Notes under the pieces: generated by a model
What the model was told of the DNA's origin: nothing
What the model saw: only the letters and a program-made list of their open reading frames with translations
Databases searched by the model: none
Made by a program: the position numbers and the translations under genes
Part shown: in pieces, positions 23,006 to 36,128 of the stretch
How positions within the stretch are numbered: the first letter of the stretch is position 1
Layout: each line of letters opens with the position of its first letter
Origin: Brevipalpus yothersi
Taxonomy: Eukaryota; Arthropoda; Arachnida; Trombidiformes; Tenuipalpidae
Direction of reading: 5' to 3'
DNA: 64,000 nucleotides
Assembly (NCBI GenBank): GCA_003956705.1
Contig: QZCP01000098.1
Span: 60,326-124,325 of the forward strand

Positions 23006-24640
23006 TTACTCCTTGAAATGAGATCGAGCTTCAATAGCTGCTCTTCTCCTTGGACGGGAAGTTTCATTAAGAATATTCAATTTCTGAACACGATCTTTGT
23101 TCTTGCCACTCCTTTGAGTTGCAGTCGGATAATAATCTCGTGAATCATTTAAACAGAAAGAACTTGAGCTTCTGGATTGTGCAAATCTGCTGGCAGAAGA
23201 ATCAGCATGAATTTCATCGAGACGAGTACATGATGCATGTTTATCGCTCATCATTGGCTCATCACTATTATGGCTTTCATCACTGCTAGAAGAAATATCT
23301 AGCTCTTCGAAAGCGAATCCATCAGAAGCTGAATCTTTGACATCCTCAATTTGCTCGGTAATTTTGTGTAGCCCACTAGTGGATGCAGCTGGTGGCAATT
23401 GAGGATTTTGTCTGGATAGCAAGTGTTGATATCCAGCACCAATAGCTCTTGATGATGATATGATTGATGGAAGAAAAGTGCTGGCAAAAGATTCCTCCAT
23501 ATTGGGTGAGTTCTCGGGGGTTGTCTTATTGGTCAGACCCGCGAATACCTGGAAGCAATGGAGAGAAAAAAAAGTTGCATTGAGCAAATGAGAACCAGTT
23601 TGGCACAAGATAGTGATGATCGATGACTAGTGGATTTTCTTCTCTCATTCATTTCCACGAATCATCGAGCAAAATATATAGTGTATCAAATGGATGAGTG
23701 TGGCAAAAAGTGCAAAATAAGCGAAAAAATAACTATTGATGCTTTAAATAGTGTTTGCATGCCAAGAGTAAACAATACTTGGTTATCAACAGATACAAGA
23801 TGAGGGTGAAATGAAAACACACACACTTACCAATCGAGCCACAACAACTAGTATGGCATTTATGGTCTCTGAAAATTTAACCACAGCTATTTTGAGACTC
23901 TCAAAACCAAGGCATGTCGCTTGCTCGATGTAAGAATCGATAATCTGTATAGATTGATGAAAGTAGATGATGGGAAATTAGAAATCAAAAATTCGAATGA
24001 ATATGCATGAAATATGGTATAAAAACTCACGATTTCTCTTTTATCAAGTTCGGGATGAATGATTGCTTTGTACAAAATTTTTGCTCCATTGCCATATGAT
24101 GACAATAGCCATAAAATGAATAAAATTTTCACTTCAAAGTAAAATGGGAACCAAAAAGATAGGAATATATCAGCGATAAACTCGGCTGCACTGAAAGCTC
24201 CATAGCAAACCCAATACATCATCCAGCGTGTCTAGATATATCAACACCAGAAAAAAAGAGAAAAATCAAGTAAGAATTTCAACAACAAGAAAGGATCAAA
24301 TACAATCATTACGGAAGGTCAAATTATATTTCCGTTTCAACGACAAAATTGTACGCACAAAGTTGGTGTGAAAAGTGAGAATCAATGTTCAAAAAATTTA
24401 TCTCAACGATCATCTTTCATCACAAAAAATAAATCAACGAAACATTAATTCCCTACTCACATATTGTTTAACATCTTTTCGCTTTATCGCTTTGTATGAT
24501 GCATACGCTGGATATAGTGTACCAAAAACTAATTTATAATTAGTGTACAAATAACGAGATAGACAGCCAAAGGTAGCACAAATAATAATAAAAAAGAATG
24601 CAATTTTGGTGGTAGTTATGTAGCAAGCAACATTATACAT
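23006..24640 (-). CDS. Receptor expression-enhancing protein (REEP1-4 type)
   Basis: Exons 24461-24640, 24031-24231, 23831-23944 and 23006-23548 are all phase 0 and give about 345 residues. REEP/DP1/Yop1 proteins shape tubular ER with hydrophobic hairpins; the REEP1-4 group also binds microtubules. The TB2/DP1/HVA22 domain is clear: LVFGTLYPAYASYKAIKRKD, WMMYWVCYGAF, SFWFPFYFEVKILFILWLLS, and HPELDKREI followed by IDSYIEQA. An added N-terminal hydrophobic stretch precedes it. The Ser-rich acidic C-terminal tail of about 180 residues ends in basic PRRRAAIEAR, as expected for the microtubule-binding class. It is divergent to the 25427 gene. Confidence 0.9.
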
Positions 24641-25426
24641 TGTGTGTTGAGGTGTAGAGTAGAGATAAGAAGAATAATAAGAAGTTTTGAAAAATCTTTA
24701 TTTCTTCTTATCAACATCAACACATACACACACAAACACAGACCACAATCTTCTCTCCTCTCTTCCGGGGTACGTCTTTGGGTTATGAACCCGGATTGAG
24801 GAAGATGAAGATGATGATGTCTATGGAACCCTTAACATCAGTGTGAAGACGACAGAGGAAGATAAAATATATACACACACACACAGCTTATCAAGCTTCA
24901 AGCCACTTGGAAAGTTGACAAGAAAAGAAAAAGTCACTCAGCTTCACTCTCTCTGTTAATGAGCTGTTGCTGTTGCTATTACACATAAAACGTTACTGAA
25001 GAATGTTTACAAAAAGTGTTCATCAAAAGAATTCCTTTTTTGTTTTCCAGCTGATACTAGTATACTAATTAGTCTTCGCTGTGGTCACTCATTTGATGTC
25101 ACTAGTTTCTATGTAAACAATGCGTAGCAGTAGTACCGTCCTCTTAAGGAGCTTTTTTTGGTTTACTTTCAAAGCTCAATGCTTTAAGCAGCTTCAAGCT
25201 TGTCAGTTGAAGTTGATTCGTTTGAAGTGAAGAAGAAGAACTTTTCTTCTTCTCAAGAACGAGAACGTTTCGAGAGTTTAAAAATTTTCGTATCGTTCAT
25301 TTTATTGATTATCAAATTGATTAATTGATTAATTGTGTACTCGCCTTTTGTTTTGTCAGTGATTGACTTTGTGTAAGGGTTTATGTGGTTATAACTGATG
25401 TTTATGGTGGCTTTCATCACTTGGAT
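24641..25426. promoter_or_regulatory. Divergent upstream region, REEP / ATRX-module gene
   Basis: Spacer of 786 bp between opposite-strand genes. It contains CA repeats (about 24722-24745 and 24870-24885) and AT-rich DNA. No core promoter element can be assigned with confidence. Confidence 0.4.
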
Positions 25427-26383
25427 ATGGATATTGATCCAAATAAAGTAAGGAGAGGAAGTGATATTGAAGTGTGTGAATGTTTGCCTTGAGTTTGATG
25501 TTCGTTGTTTTTTTCTCCTCTTGTTTTTGTGTTTAAGTTTTTGAATTTTGATTGCACAAATTGGTGTAATTTAACGTGCTTTGATATTATTCCTTCTCTT
25601 TCTCACTTTCTTACTTTCTCTCTCTCGTTCGATCAGATAGCTGACATACTCATTTCATTATCATCGAATCAAAGAAAATTGGTCATCAAAATGATAATTG
25701 ATAAAATGCGGCAGTTATCAGATAAAAATAATAATAGTGATTATGCTGATTATGGCTTAATTGATTTCACAAGATATGGTTTACCAAAAAGATGTTTTTG
25801 GACTGAAAAAATTTGTCTCGAATCATACGAGGAATCTTCATCGCTACCTGTTGACGATTACTTACCCAGCTCATCAACTCCGATCGACCAATCGCCATCG
25901 GCAAGGATTGACCAATCACCATCACCACCAATCAATTACACATCGCCTCCACTAATTGATTACACATCACCCGTACCAATTGATTACTCATCATCCGCAC
26001 CAATTGATCATACATCACCATCACCTACTGACCAATCACCATGTTTTCCACCTCCGATAACACCGGAAAGCCTAGATATGGATCATCCACTCCTAGAGCA
26101 AGAGGTTAAAATTCATACAATCATTCTTCCCGAAAATGTTCTCGGTATACCGGCAAGTAAGGCTGAAGAGAAACTCGGTCATTTGGATCGAGAATTGGTA
26201 TACGATTTGGCAGCCAATGGGAAAGTTCACACTTTCACTAATTCTAATTTTGATCTCGAAGAAATGATAAAAACATATCTACACGATGAATTTTATAATG
26301 GTGATTCTGGACTAATATTTCCTCCTCCCATGATTCCGTTGAACAATTGTCCATTAGGAGAGGAAAATTTTCCTCCACTTTAA
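25427..26383 (+). CDS. Stand-alone protein with the ATRX-like N-terminal module
   Basis: Exon 1 (25427-25447, MDIDPNK) and exon 2 (25637-26383) join at phase 0 to 255 residues. I know of no named family for it. The first 60 residues match copy B: a 7-codon first exon ending in Lys, an I-x-x-LxSxSSxxR start, and DFTRYGLPKRCFW against DFTGDGYPTSCFW, followed by EKICLES against QKIELES. No motor domain follows. Instead there is a run of about five imperfect 8-residue repeats of PxIDYTSP type (25918-26040). A C-terminal part (HTIILPENVLGIP to NGDSGLIFPPP) has no assigned relative. Possible roles are a regulator or competitor of the ATRX-like proteins (inference only). The long upstream frame beginning at 25505 is intron read-through and is not used. 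Confidence 0.8.
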
Positions 26384-26494
26384 TCCATCCATTTTATGTT
26401 AATTGTAAAGTAATGTTGCAAATCTTAAAGGCAGTAAGAAAATTTAATTTATTCCTGCTTACAAAACATTGATTTACTTTTTTCTTCTTTAGGA

Positions 26495-28313
26495 CTAGCT
26501 CAATTTTCCTAGTTCAATTTTTCGGAATAATTCATTGGTTGCAAAAACAATGGAATCAATGATTCCAGCAACTGTAAATGTACCACCAACAATAGCACAC
26601 ACAGATGTTAAGAAAGTGTAGAAAGGTTTTCTTCTTCGTACATATTTAACCGTTATCGGTGTCAAATCATAACGAAACCAAATGGCTGGAATTACTGCAC
26701 CAGAATGATGGAATGCTATGAAACTTTTATAAGCTGATGAGTACTGATAGGAATTCAATTTGATTGACGCATCTTCATAAACAGTTGGCACAAATTTCAT
26801 GTGATACTCATGGGAAACAACGGCTGTAAAATGAAGATAAGAAAACTTATTGCAACATAACCAATCATACATATGATAATGTTATCAATACCACTACTCA
26901 CCATTTGACATGGTCATATCTCGACCGGCTAGAGTGTTGAAGCCTCCTTCCAATTCTAAATGTCTCACATCATCACCAAATCTGAGTTCATTAATATAAT
27001 GGCTCATATCTATATTTGTTGGTTGTGATGATGCGGAATGAGTGGATACATGAAAATTTCCGGGAACTTTATTCACAAAAAAATGACCCTCAAATCTGCA
27101 GCCTTTACCATCCTGGAGAGGAGTCTTTTTAGTATCTTGAACAAATCCAACCTGCAAAAATATCATCACAATTAGAATGGTTCTCAATTGCATTAACTAC
27201 AATCTCAAGACGCGCCAATCAATTATTCTCATCAAATCTTATGTGATGAAAAGTTTACACATACCTCATGTCGACCCATATCATCTTGAATATCAAGACC
27301 AACATCTGATCATTCAAAGGTTCATTTGATATCAGAGTTCAGTACATCCACAAGAAGGTAAAAAATAAGAAGAGAAGGAAACGAAAAGAAAAGAGTTCAA
27401 CTTTAGTGAGTTTAGTCTGATTTATTTTTCAACTAATGGCACATCAATTTTCGAATTCAAATCATGAACATTACTCACAAGAACAATTGAGCTTAGGAAG
27501 CGTGATATCCAATTGAACAGCAATTTTTTCGTCTACACTGTCCGCACTTTCAACGTAAAGTTCACTAACTCTACAATCATGAGAAGATGACAGTAGAGAA
27601 AAAGTAAGAGAAAAAAAGAAAGAGAAAGAGAAAGGAAGGAAGAGAAAGAGTATGAGAAAAAAAGGACCGTGAAAATTCCGTCGCACTTAGTGGACATGAA
27701 GTAGATTCTGTTGAATGATTTTTCTATTCTCCAACTTTACCATGCAGTAACAATAGATGAAATATCAGAGAATAGGAGTGTATACAGATGTACACTTTCT
27801 AAAGTCACGTTTGAACGGTGAACTTACAGCTCAATTGAAAGAAAAGCCATGAATTCGGCAATCAGCAGATAGGAAATAAATCCAATGCATATTAACGATA
27901 TGATTGCCCCAGTAGCCGTAGGCTGAGTTAATCCTTTATCTATCTTACGATAGACATCTAATCTAGAGGGTGAAAGGAAGATGGGAAGAAGAAAAATCAT
28001 TGAAAAGATGAAGAGGGGAGACTTTTAAATTCGTTTTTTTTCTTCCTTTCAAATTCTCAGAAAACTTTAAGATTGTCAATGGTCTTGGGTATTAACTCTC
28101 AAGATAATGGATATCTCAATCTTCGACGGATCAAGATTGCCAATGTGTATATCTGTGTCTGTATGTTTAAGGATTTTCATACATTGTCAATGACATTTAA
28201 CCTCACAGATCAATGGTCAACACTGATTGATATGTTGATAATGGTATTGATAAGGGAAAGAAAGGACGTCAATCAACTTACTTTCGCCAATCAAATGAAA
28301 AAAGAAGAGTCAT
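26495..28313 (-). CDS. ERGIC1: ER-Golgi intermediate compartment protein 1
   Basis: Six exons: 28282-28313, 27828-27962, 27479-27570, 27265-27305, 26902-27151 and 26495-26823, all phases matching, 292 residues (human 290). ERGIC1 (ERGIC-32) cycles between ER and Golgi as a cargo-receptor partner. The first exon, MTLLFSFDWRK, corresponds to the human start ending RRFD and was located by its phase-2 GTAAGT donor. Then come LDVYRK, GLTQPTATGAIISLI with the first transmembrane helix, a lumenal domain with GCRFEGHFFVNKVPGNFHVS, IPAIWFRYDLTPITVKY, a second helix CAIVGGTFTVAGIIDSIVF and a C-terminal KIELGKLS. The gene looks intact. Confidence 0.95.
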
Positions 28314-30373
28314 GATAAATTATGAGATTTCAAATTCCGTCTGGATTAATGAACACACACACAGATAGAAACACAGACACCAAAAGTGTGAATATTAATA
28401 ATTAACACACATACAAACAGATGCTCAATAAATAATATTATAAATATATGTATATACTTTTATAATTTATACTGTATTTTTAAAATAATTCAATATTGAC
28501 AGCTCATTTCATGAGTTTTACCGGGTGGACACTTTAAGATCCAAAATTACATACACAAAATTGTACATTAAAATTGGAAACAAAACATACACACGAACAC
28601 ATACAATCACTCCTAATCACAATATTATAGCTAATTAATGAGTGTACACAGTGTAGACATCATCTGGTAATTAATGTTACCAAAGGTAAGAAAGAATAAG
28701 GTACAATATAAAGTATTGATGGTCTTGATTGCGTTTTTAGTGTATGTGTTTGAGAGATGAGAAAGTGATTTCGTGGTGATGAAAAGGAAGAGAGAAAAAG
28801 AGAGAGAGAAAGAGAGAGATGAGAAAATGCGCAAGTGAGAAGAGAGAGAAGAGAGAGAAGAGAGAGAGAGATGTGAACAAAAAATGATGTGAATTGAAAT
28901 CCACATCATGTTAACATTGATGATTATTTGGTGAGCATAAATTTTGCTCAAATTAGGCTGATATTTTGGATGAATTTGTTGAGAGAATTTTGGTGGCTGA
29001 TCATTATGTGATGTATTCTTCTTGTATGCTGCATTTTGTTGCCATTTCGACTGTTGGAGGCTGGAAGGTTATCGTTCTTGACATCCGGCATGAGCCAATG
29101 TCCACGTTGGCAGATTAGGATAGAATAAAACGACTCGTTAATGTGACAAGTTCCATATTCCATCTATCAGGAGGAGAGAAAATAATTTTGGCAGCTGGTA
29201 AAACACAACAGGGAATGAGAGTGAGAGTGAGAGAGGAAAAGTTAATCAAGCGGATATCAAATTTCATTCGTTACAAGGGATTGAATGAGTGGAAAACTCG
29301 ATAATTTTATTCGTTCATTCTGATTGCTAACAGAGAAAAGAAAAATTTTTGGATTGAATTCTTATTTTAGGAGCATTTTTCATTATTCACCTTGATCTAC
29401 TTCGGTAGGATCTCTGGTTATTAAAATGTCATTAGGTGTTTTCTACTCTCTGGAATACATTTTCAAGCCCATAGAACGAATAGATATTCCAATTTTTGCA
29501 AATAGTTGAACAATGACATTGATCAATTGACTCTCCATGAGTTTTCTTAGATTGATATTCACTCAGATCCTATGATCACCTATGAATTTCACAAGAGAAT
29601 TCTCTCATAAATTCTGTCCAAATTAATCGTATCAAGAAGTAAATTAGGACCGAACGATACAGCTCACAATATAATAATCTGGTAATACTCATCCAGATTT
29701 TTATGCATAAAGTAGTTTTCGAGACAAAATTATCCATGCACATAATGCACATACTCTATGAGCTTATGATCAGCTCATTTTTTGATTGATCATCACATAG
29801 ATTACATTAAAAGTGTTCAAAAAATAATAAAAAAAAATTATCGTCCAAGAAAAAGTTTTTTTTCATCTCTCAACCGGCATACATGCGCGATGAAGTGATC
29901 ATGAACAGATGAATTTCATCAGATCAACCTCATGTCATGATTGTTTATTATGTCTATTTTTTGATGTTTTGATGATCAAGTGGTGAAAATTTTTCTCAAC
30001 AATAAGTCTAGCATGTGTAGTGAACTATTTTGATTATATTGTGTACATCTCAATAGCAGTGCTAAATATTTTGATCACTTTGTATGTCTAAATTTTGAAT
30101 CGAGTGTCAATGATGTCGTCTTAAAGCTGTTGATGTTTGAAAAGCAAATATTTTCTTCATCATCTTCTGCTAACAATCATTTGGTAAGTTATGAGAGCTC
30201 ATAATTTTCACTAATTCGTTTGGTTAACGAGCCAATATCACTCTATATCACCTGAAACATGTAATAGTAAGGGTCACATAAAGATTGAGTTATTGACCGT
30301 TTTTTGTTTACTTTTTTCTTACAGAAAAAAGCATTTGTTACTGATCTCATCTGAGTCAACAGTAATCACAATC
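28314..30373. other. Divergent intergenic region, ERGIC1 / CHERP
   Basis: AT-rich, with CA/GT stretches and an impure GA tract at 28795-28872. A splice-acceptor-like TTTTTTCTTACAG ends near 30324, just before the CHERP start, so CHERP probably has a 5' UTR intron here. No coding exon is recognised. Confidence 0.5.
28795..28872. repeat. Impure GA-rich tract
   Basis: GAGA-rich purine stretch with interruptions such as TGAGAAAATGCGCAAG. Confidence 0.8.
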
Positions 30374-33300
30374 ATGATGGATCTGCCAAAGCCACCGGAA
30401 GATATTGAATTGAAAAATATAATCGACAAATTGGCTCAATTTGTTGCCCGTAATGGACCTGAATTTGAACAGATGACCAAACAGAAGCAGCGTGATAATC
30501 CAAATTTTTCTTTCCTTTTTGGTGGAGCTTATTTTAATTATTATCAATATCGAGTGACAACAGAGCAAGCTATTATTCGCCAAAAGCAACGTATGGACTC
30601 TCAAATGGGTAATAATAATCCAATGCCTGGATTTCCTCCATCACCAAATCTCCAATTTGGTGGTCCTTTGCCACCGAGCGTTCAATCATCCGGACCTAAT
30701 CATGGTGGACCGATGGGACCTGGAAGCTCTCTTAATCTTAATCAACGACCGCCTAATGTTCACTTTGGTAATCATAATATGACACCTCCACCGCTCCCCA
30801 GTGGTTTGCAGCATCTTGATTCTAGTCAAAATATTTACAGTCAGCAAGTGCATGAAATTCAAGATTCCATACGAGAGAGTGAACAAAATTTAGCTGCTCA
30901 ACATCAGATGCTGATGAAGCAACAGCAAATTGCCATAGATGAAACAATACGTAAAAGTGAGGAACAGAAAGTTAACCAAATGGCTCAAGAGTGTAACATC
31001 AATTTACATGAATTTGAAGCTATTCTGCAGCCTATTGCTGAATCTTGTACCAATGATTCAATTTCCATGGGTAAATCATGGATATTCTCAAAGTGCCAAG
31101 CACCCATGCAGTACGATGTTATAATGAGCTATATTCAATCGAAAATGTTGACTCCTGGTCTATCATTTGACTCCAAGCTTCATCTGCTCTATTTGATCAA
31201 CGATCTACTCAATCATTGCTATCGAAAGCGAGAAGAGCAGTTACAGCGCGCCATTGAAAAGATAATCATTCCGATCTATTGTTATCCTTATGTGGAATCT
31301 GATGAAGAAAAACGTGGAAAACTCATCAAATTGCTCAGACTATGGGAATCACATCAATATTTTGATAAAAAATGCTTAGAACAATTACAAAATCCACAGA
31401 CTGCACTAATGAATCATCAAACATCGTTGTGTAATGAATTTGCTCCTCTCCTTGCACCCATAACCTCTGGAACAGTGGCGAAATACAATCAATTGCAAAA
31501 GCAGCATCAAGAATTCACCGCTCATCAGTCAAACAAAATCCAACAGATTCAACAGCAACAGCAACAGTCACCTACTGTAGGTTTGAGTCATTCTCAGCAA
31601 GGTCCATCTCCTCATCAACAATTGCCTCATTCTCATTCTCAAGCACCTCAACCTCCTTTCATGCCTAATCAGCCCTTTGGTCATCAAGGATTACCTCCAC
31701 CACCTCAACCTCCGATCCCACCAATGTTTCCACCGTTGATGCCACAGCGAAACTTAGGACCTTCCTCCAATCAATCCAATCCGAACACGTTGCCTCTCCA
31801 CTTAGCGGCACCAAGCTCTCATCACGGACCACCACCACCATTCATTCCTCAAAATCAACCACTTGGCGAATCAAGTCCATCAATTAAACCAACATCGGTA
31901 CCTAATCCACAATTTTTCAGCACAGTTCCCCCATCAACTCTCACAACTCAACCTCCTCCTCCTCTTCAATCACCTCAGAATCATCTACCTCTACTAGGTC
32001 CACATCAGACTCCAACAGTGCCTCCTCCAGCTCAGCTGCCATTCAAAGATAGTCAGCCTGATGTACCCTACTGGGAACTGCCTGCCGGCTTGATGGTGCC
32101 TTTGGTCAAATTGGAAGATTTCGAGTACAAGCCATTAGATCCAAGCAAAATAAGACTACCTCCACCCACTCCACCAAGTGAACGATTGCTCAAAGCGGTA
32201 GCAGCTTTTTTCGCTCCACCATCTCATGATAGGCCACGAAATGCAGAAGGATGGGAACAATTAGGATTGTATGAATTTTTTCGCGCTAAATCTCAAGCAA
32301 AAGATAAAAACGATGATCGTCGAAGTCGATCAGATCGTTCTCCTTCTTCTGAGAGCAATGATGGACATAGATCCTCACATCGTCATCACCGTGATCGTAG
32401 TTCCAGTTCCAATAAAAGGCATACTGGTCATCGTCGAAGTCGAAGTCGAAGTTCTAGCAGTGGTTCAAGAGGTGAATCTAGGTGAGTTTTCTTGCTGATT
32501 GCTAGTTTCTCATTTGCCTCCAGGTTGATGGCTCAGTTCATTCAACCAAAGCAAGATGAATTGGTGAGTGAAAATTGATGACAGAGGCCTTGTACGGTTT
32601 TTGCCGCCCTCAGGCTGTAAGATTTTCTCTTTCTCGTTTATGGAAAATTGAGAAACGTTAATTTCACTGAGGGTGTTCAGGTAAAAAGAAGGTTTAGGGA
32701 AATAATTGGTAATCACTAAAATGTTTAACTAGGTGGAATAGTAATTCATTTGAAAAACTTACCTCTCACAATCTAGTTCGGGTTCTGAGGCCTAAATGAA
32801 TTCTTCTTGTATGAATCTGTCCAATTGGTTCACCTCCTGAGTGTCATTCTTTACGATGAATCGCTCAATCAATGCTCAAAGCGCTATCTTTGTTGAATAC
32901 TCACACATTTTCTTGGATTTCATCGATGCCTATTTTTGTCTCAAACTCATCTGAGAACGTTCTATTCGAACAAGTTCTAAACATTGAAAATTTTTTGCCC
33001 CAACAGATCTCCTGAAAGATCTCGACGCCGTTCACGATCCAGATCAAGATCAAGATCGAAGAGTCCTCGACATAGACGTAGGTCTGGCAGTAGAAGTTCC
33101 TCGCCTGCAAGATCAGAGTAAGAATTTTTTATCATCAACAAGTGTTTTCGAAAGTTTCTAACCAATCTATCTTCTCTTCCAGATCATTCAAAAGTGACAC
33201 CAGGAGATCTGATGAGTCAAGTAAGAGTAATCTACCAAAGAGAGCCAACTGGTCTGATCGAGCAGGTTTTGGATCTTCAGGACCAAGTTCTCAAGATTTA

Positions 33301-33438
33301 TTGAAAGATTTTAATTCCAGAGATGACAACAGAGGACTCGGCAGTGTTAACGAAAATCCTAGCGATCCATTCGAAGCTTTTCGAAAAAACAAGGGACAAG
33401 CGTTCATGCATCGAGTGATGAAAGGCAGAGATGGTTGA
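30374..33438 (+). CDS. CHERP: CHERP-like SURP/CID splicing-associated protein
   Basis: Exons 30374-32481, 33007-33117 and 33183-33438 (both joins phase 2) give 824 residues. CHERP is a U2 snRNP-associated RNA-processing factor, first described from ER calcium homeostasis. Visible order: N-terminal SURP domain (IIDKLAQFVARNGPEFEQM, FSFLFGG), Gln-rich coiled stretch, a CID domain (FEAILQPIAESCTNDSI, LHLLYLINDLLNHC, KLIKLLRLWE), long Pro/Gln-rich region, the YWELPAGLMVPLVKLEDF-type conserved segment, RS-rich stretches, and a C-terminal DPFEAFRKNKGQAFMHR motif. The region just before that motif, a G-patch in vertebrate CHERP, keeps only a weak Gly pattern. The second Met codon at 30377 is an equally good start. 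Confidence 0.93.
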
Positions 33439-35465
33439 TTGCTTTAGAATTAAATTTAAAGAGATTAATCGAATTTTCTTATTCTTATTGGAAAACGAGA
33501 GAATTCCTCCATTAAAGATTTTTTGATGATTGATGGTTGGATTAATCTTCAATTATATTTGGGACAAAAATATGCAAACAAGATAGGATCGATTGTTCTA
33601 GAATCTTCCGGTCCATAGGAGCAAGATCAAGTAAGCAGGCAATAGAATTGTCGGAATTCTCGGAGTTTATTGCTTTTCAATCATTCCCAAGTTGAGAGGC
33701 AGTATCACATGTTGAGAGTCACTAAACATCATACTATCGCTCTCTCGATAGAAATAACTGAATGGTTTTTCAAAAATCTTGATCTCTGTTCTATTGCCTT
33801 ATTTTCAGAATATCACCGCAATTGATTGCATATTAGAAATTCACAAGTTTCGATTGATGCATCGAACATGTTTCCCGAAACTTCTCACTTGTTGGTAACT
33901 ATTAGCAATTAGCTGTTAGCGTTCGATAAACTATTCTATTACAATGCTTTGATTCTATAATGATCTCCTAGATCCATTCCCTTTTCTAGCATTTTCTCAC
34001 ACACTTTAATCTGTTGATTTGAAAATGCATAAAAGACTTAATTCAACTTGCATTTCAATTGCCCTCAAATTGCCTTACGCGAAGGATTGTCTCTGGCACC
34101 ATCTGGCTTCTCTTATTGACCAATGACTTTAGCTATCATGTGTATTTTTAGAGGCCTTTACAAGGGTTGTTTAATTTATCATCCATCCGGTTCCTCTTCC
34201 TCTTACTCCTCTTCATCCTATACATATTCCCCTTTTTTCATTCTATCCAATCAGTCAACCGTACTCTCCGTATTCACTGTTGAGCCTCTGTGTTCTATCT
34301 GAAATCATAAGGCACCCAGTGAATGCCTAGAGTTTAAGTTTCCAATCAACTACTCTCAGTCTCTAACCTTTTCGCTGTCAATCCTCTGAATGTTGGTTAC
34401 TTTCCACTTTTTGTAGAGGATCATATCTTGAATCCTTTCGAGAGGCTGAATCGAGGAACTAATCGAAAACTTTTCCAATCGGTCAGCCGAACGGTGCAGA
34501 TATTTCATGAGAACGTAAATGAATTGGCAATTAATTTGCGTTCCCAAATCACATGTATGGGCTGGCCATGTGGAATGTTTTTGATGATGCCTGTCACTCA
34601 GTGATGGCAACATCGGATCATCATCATGATCCGATCAAAATGCGGCCACGGGTCAAGCTATCAGAAACGGAATAATCTTACCTTTCTCGTAGAGAAAGCT
34701 TTTGGGAATGAGAATTGAAAAGAAGAGAAAAAAACTTGTTGCTTTTAGTACTCAGGATACAAGTTTGATTAAAGATTGTAAGATGCTGGGATGTTCAGCG
34801 AGTTTGTCGCTCTGTTGTATCATAAATTACACCATCATCTTTCGTATTGATAAGAAAATTTCAATGTTTGCCCACTTACTTCAACGATGATGATACTTCA
34901 TTCATCTATTTCAATTGATAACGAGAAGAGTTTTGTAAGAGAGAGAGAAAGAGAGAGAGAAAAAAAACCTCTCAAACTTATACTTGATTCTGTAGCAAGT
35001 GTGAACTTGCAGGCCAAAAAGTGGTGTCCATTTGAGATTCAAGTTTTTCTCACTGAATCAAATCAACTTCTTCTTCTTCATCTTCCTACTACTACTACTA
35101 CTTCTCCACTTTACACCATCAACCAGGAAGACATTCTGCTACTTGCTTTCTCTCTCTCTCTCTCTTCCAATACATATATTCACTCACATATATATTCTAG
35201 ACAAACACACATCTTCGTTTCTCCGAAAATTGCTTTATGCCTCAATAATAATAATAATAAAACCATTTTCGGATGCACTTCAACCCCTTACTGCATCCAA
35301 GCTGGAAATCTGGAAGCAAACTGGAAAGAAAATCATCTTTTTTCCCGAAGCAGAAAATCGGAAGAGAGAAAATTTTGTGTGTAATATAAATTTTTCTCTT
35401 TTTTCTCTCCAAATTGATACCAAATTATTGGCAGCATCCTAAAGCAAGAAAAGAGAGAAAGAGAG

Positions 35466-35524
<59 letters not shown>

Positions 35525-36128
35525 ACTCAAAAAGCATCGAAATTTCCCTGACCAACAATTACCCATCTGAGATTTGAACATAGACAATCACCTCATTTGC
35601 TGATGTTCCCATCATTCCTGTATTCTCTCATCATTATCCGTTCTCATTTCTATAACTTTGGTCACATTTCTGTATACATGCACAGACACAGACACACACA
35701 TGCCAGATTGAGCCTATGTAATTCATTCCACTTTTTGATACTGGAATCGGGGGCAGAAAAGTTGTTCCCTCCTCCGAAGGGGATCATTTTGGTGGTCCTT
35801 TTTTTCTGCTCCCTTACCATTTTGACCACTCTCTCAAAGGCCTCACTTGCTCATCAGCCATCATGATGGAAAGTAGTCAAATGCAGATCTATTATTAGCT
35901 ATTATTAGTGAAGAGAAAAAAGAATAAAAAGTTGTGAGAGAACTTTCTAAAATTCTGATCATTCTATGAACCAGCAATAATTTGACCAACATATCTTCTG
36001 ATAGTGAGTATCATGAACTGAAACCTCTTGATTTGACCAGTGATTTGGTCCTCTCGTTCAGTGTATTGATCAACTACATCAAACAATTTTTGGTCTCGGA
36101 ATTTTGCAAAGGAAAAAGCAACTGAACG
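33439..36128. other. Intergenic region before Wnt16
   Basis: AT-rich spacer of 2.7 kb with purine/pyrimidine tracts (34938-34965, 35150-35165, 35480-35520) and a short AAT repeat near 35246. No coding exon is supported; it presumably holds the Wnt16 promoter. Confidence 0.45.
35480..35520. repeat. (GA)n microsatellite
   Basis: About 20 GA units preceded by impure GAGAGCGAGAG sequence. Confidence 0.95.

Noticed and set aside
25505..25636. Extension of the 25427 gene to an upstream Met in the long open frame
   Set aside because: This is intron sequence. The GTAAGG donor at 25448 and the CAG acceptor at 25636 match the architecture of copies B-D.
28631..29163. Candidate upstream ERGIC1 exons on the minus strand
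   Set aside because: Wrong phase or no similarity. The exon at 28282-28313 gives the right phase and an SFDWRK start like that of ERGIC1.
34887..35866. Several 84-165 residue open frames before Wnt16
   Set aside because: Low-complexity composition, overlapping frames on both strands and no recognisable domain or splice partners.
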